Shown piece by piece: positions 12,851-12,888 of a DNA stretch of 12,888 nucleotides. The notes beneath the pieces are model-generated. The model saw only the letters and a list, made by a program, of their open reading frames with translations. It did no database searches and was not told the DNA's origin. The number at the start of each line of letters is the position of its first letter. Positions within the stretch are counted from its first letter, which is position 1. The DNA is from an uncultured Clostridia bacterium (GTDB lineage Bacteria; Bacillota_A; Clostridia; Oscillospirales; Oscillospiraceae), in NCBI GenBank assembly GCA_949289625.1, contig CASEPH010000122.1:1-12888 (forward strand). The letters are read 5' to 3'. The position numbers and the translations under genes were made by a program.

Positions 12851-12888
12851 CTACACTCAAACAGATAGTTTGTTTTGCCTGTAAACCG

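Noticed and set aside
12858..12876. CAAAC-agata-GTTTG followed by TTTT near the window end
   Set aside because: The AT-rich 5-bp stem is too weak to call a terminator and its context is cut off by the window.
1..12888. tRNA, rRNA, CRISPR arrays, insertion sequences or phage genes
   Set aside because: No cloverleaf, rRNA-like segment, regular spaced repeat, transposase or integrase motif was seen on either strand.

Overview
The window reads as a chromosomal stretch from a low-GC-phylum (Firmicutes) Clostridia, most like the gut Oscillospiraceae. The basis is strong AGGAGG-type ribosome binding sites, densely packed same-strand operons with ATGA overlaps, several Sec/lipobox lipoproteins, DUF4428 and DUF5067-type proteins and a moderately high GC first half. 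This assignment is inference from gene style, not from a marker gene. All recognisable genes are on the + strand.

Layout. (1) 1-300 is the tail of a gene ending in a LuxR/NarL-type helix-turn-helix, closed by a 12-bp-stem terminator. (2) 467-5274 is a tightly overlapping four-gene operon: a small zinc-finger protein; a large lipoprotein joining a solute-binding-protein-like outer domain to seven membrane helices and a degenerate histidine-kinase core; a complete HisKA_3-type histidine kinase; and a NarL-family response regulator. A GCAA-loop terminator closes it. (3) 5408-8249 is a second operon: a stand-alone receiver-like protein with no phosphorylation residues, a YdjI-like SPFH protein with four C-terminal zinc ribbons, and a membrane-anchored protein with two related halves. 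A candidate activator palindrome sits just upstream of its -10 box. (4) 8329-12745 has a more AT-rich composition: a DUF4428 zinc-ribbon protein, a TM2-domain protein and two large secreted lipoproteins. A long-armed hairpin with a U-run follows.

How the genes may work together (inference). The first operon looks like an envelope sensor: the binding-protein/7TM pseudokinase would detect an extracytoplasmic ligand and steer the active kinase, which phosphorylates the regulator. Inverted repeats beginning CTAC and ending GTAG occur both in the leader of this operon and at about -43 of the next one, so the regulator may control itself and the SPFH operon. SPFH/zinc-ribbon, TM2 and DUF4428 proteins are commonly membrane-associated, and B. 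subtilis YdjI works with PspA in membrane stress, which suggests an envelope-stress module. The most unusual point is that a degenerate kinase and a degenerate receiver both flank one intact kinase/regulator pair.
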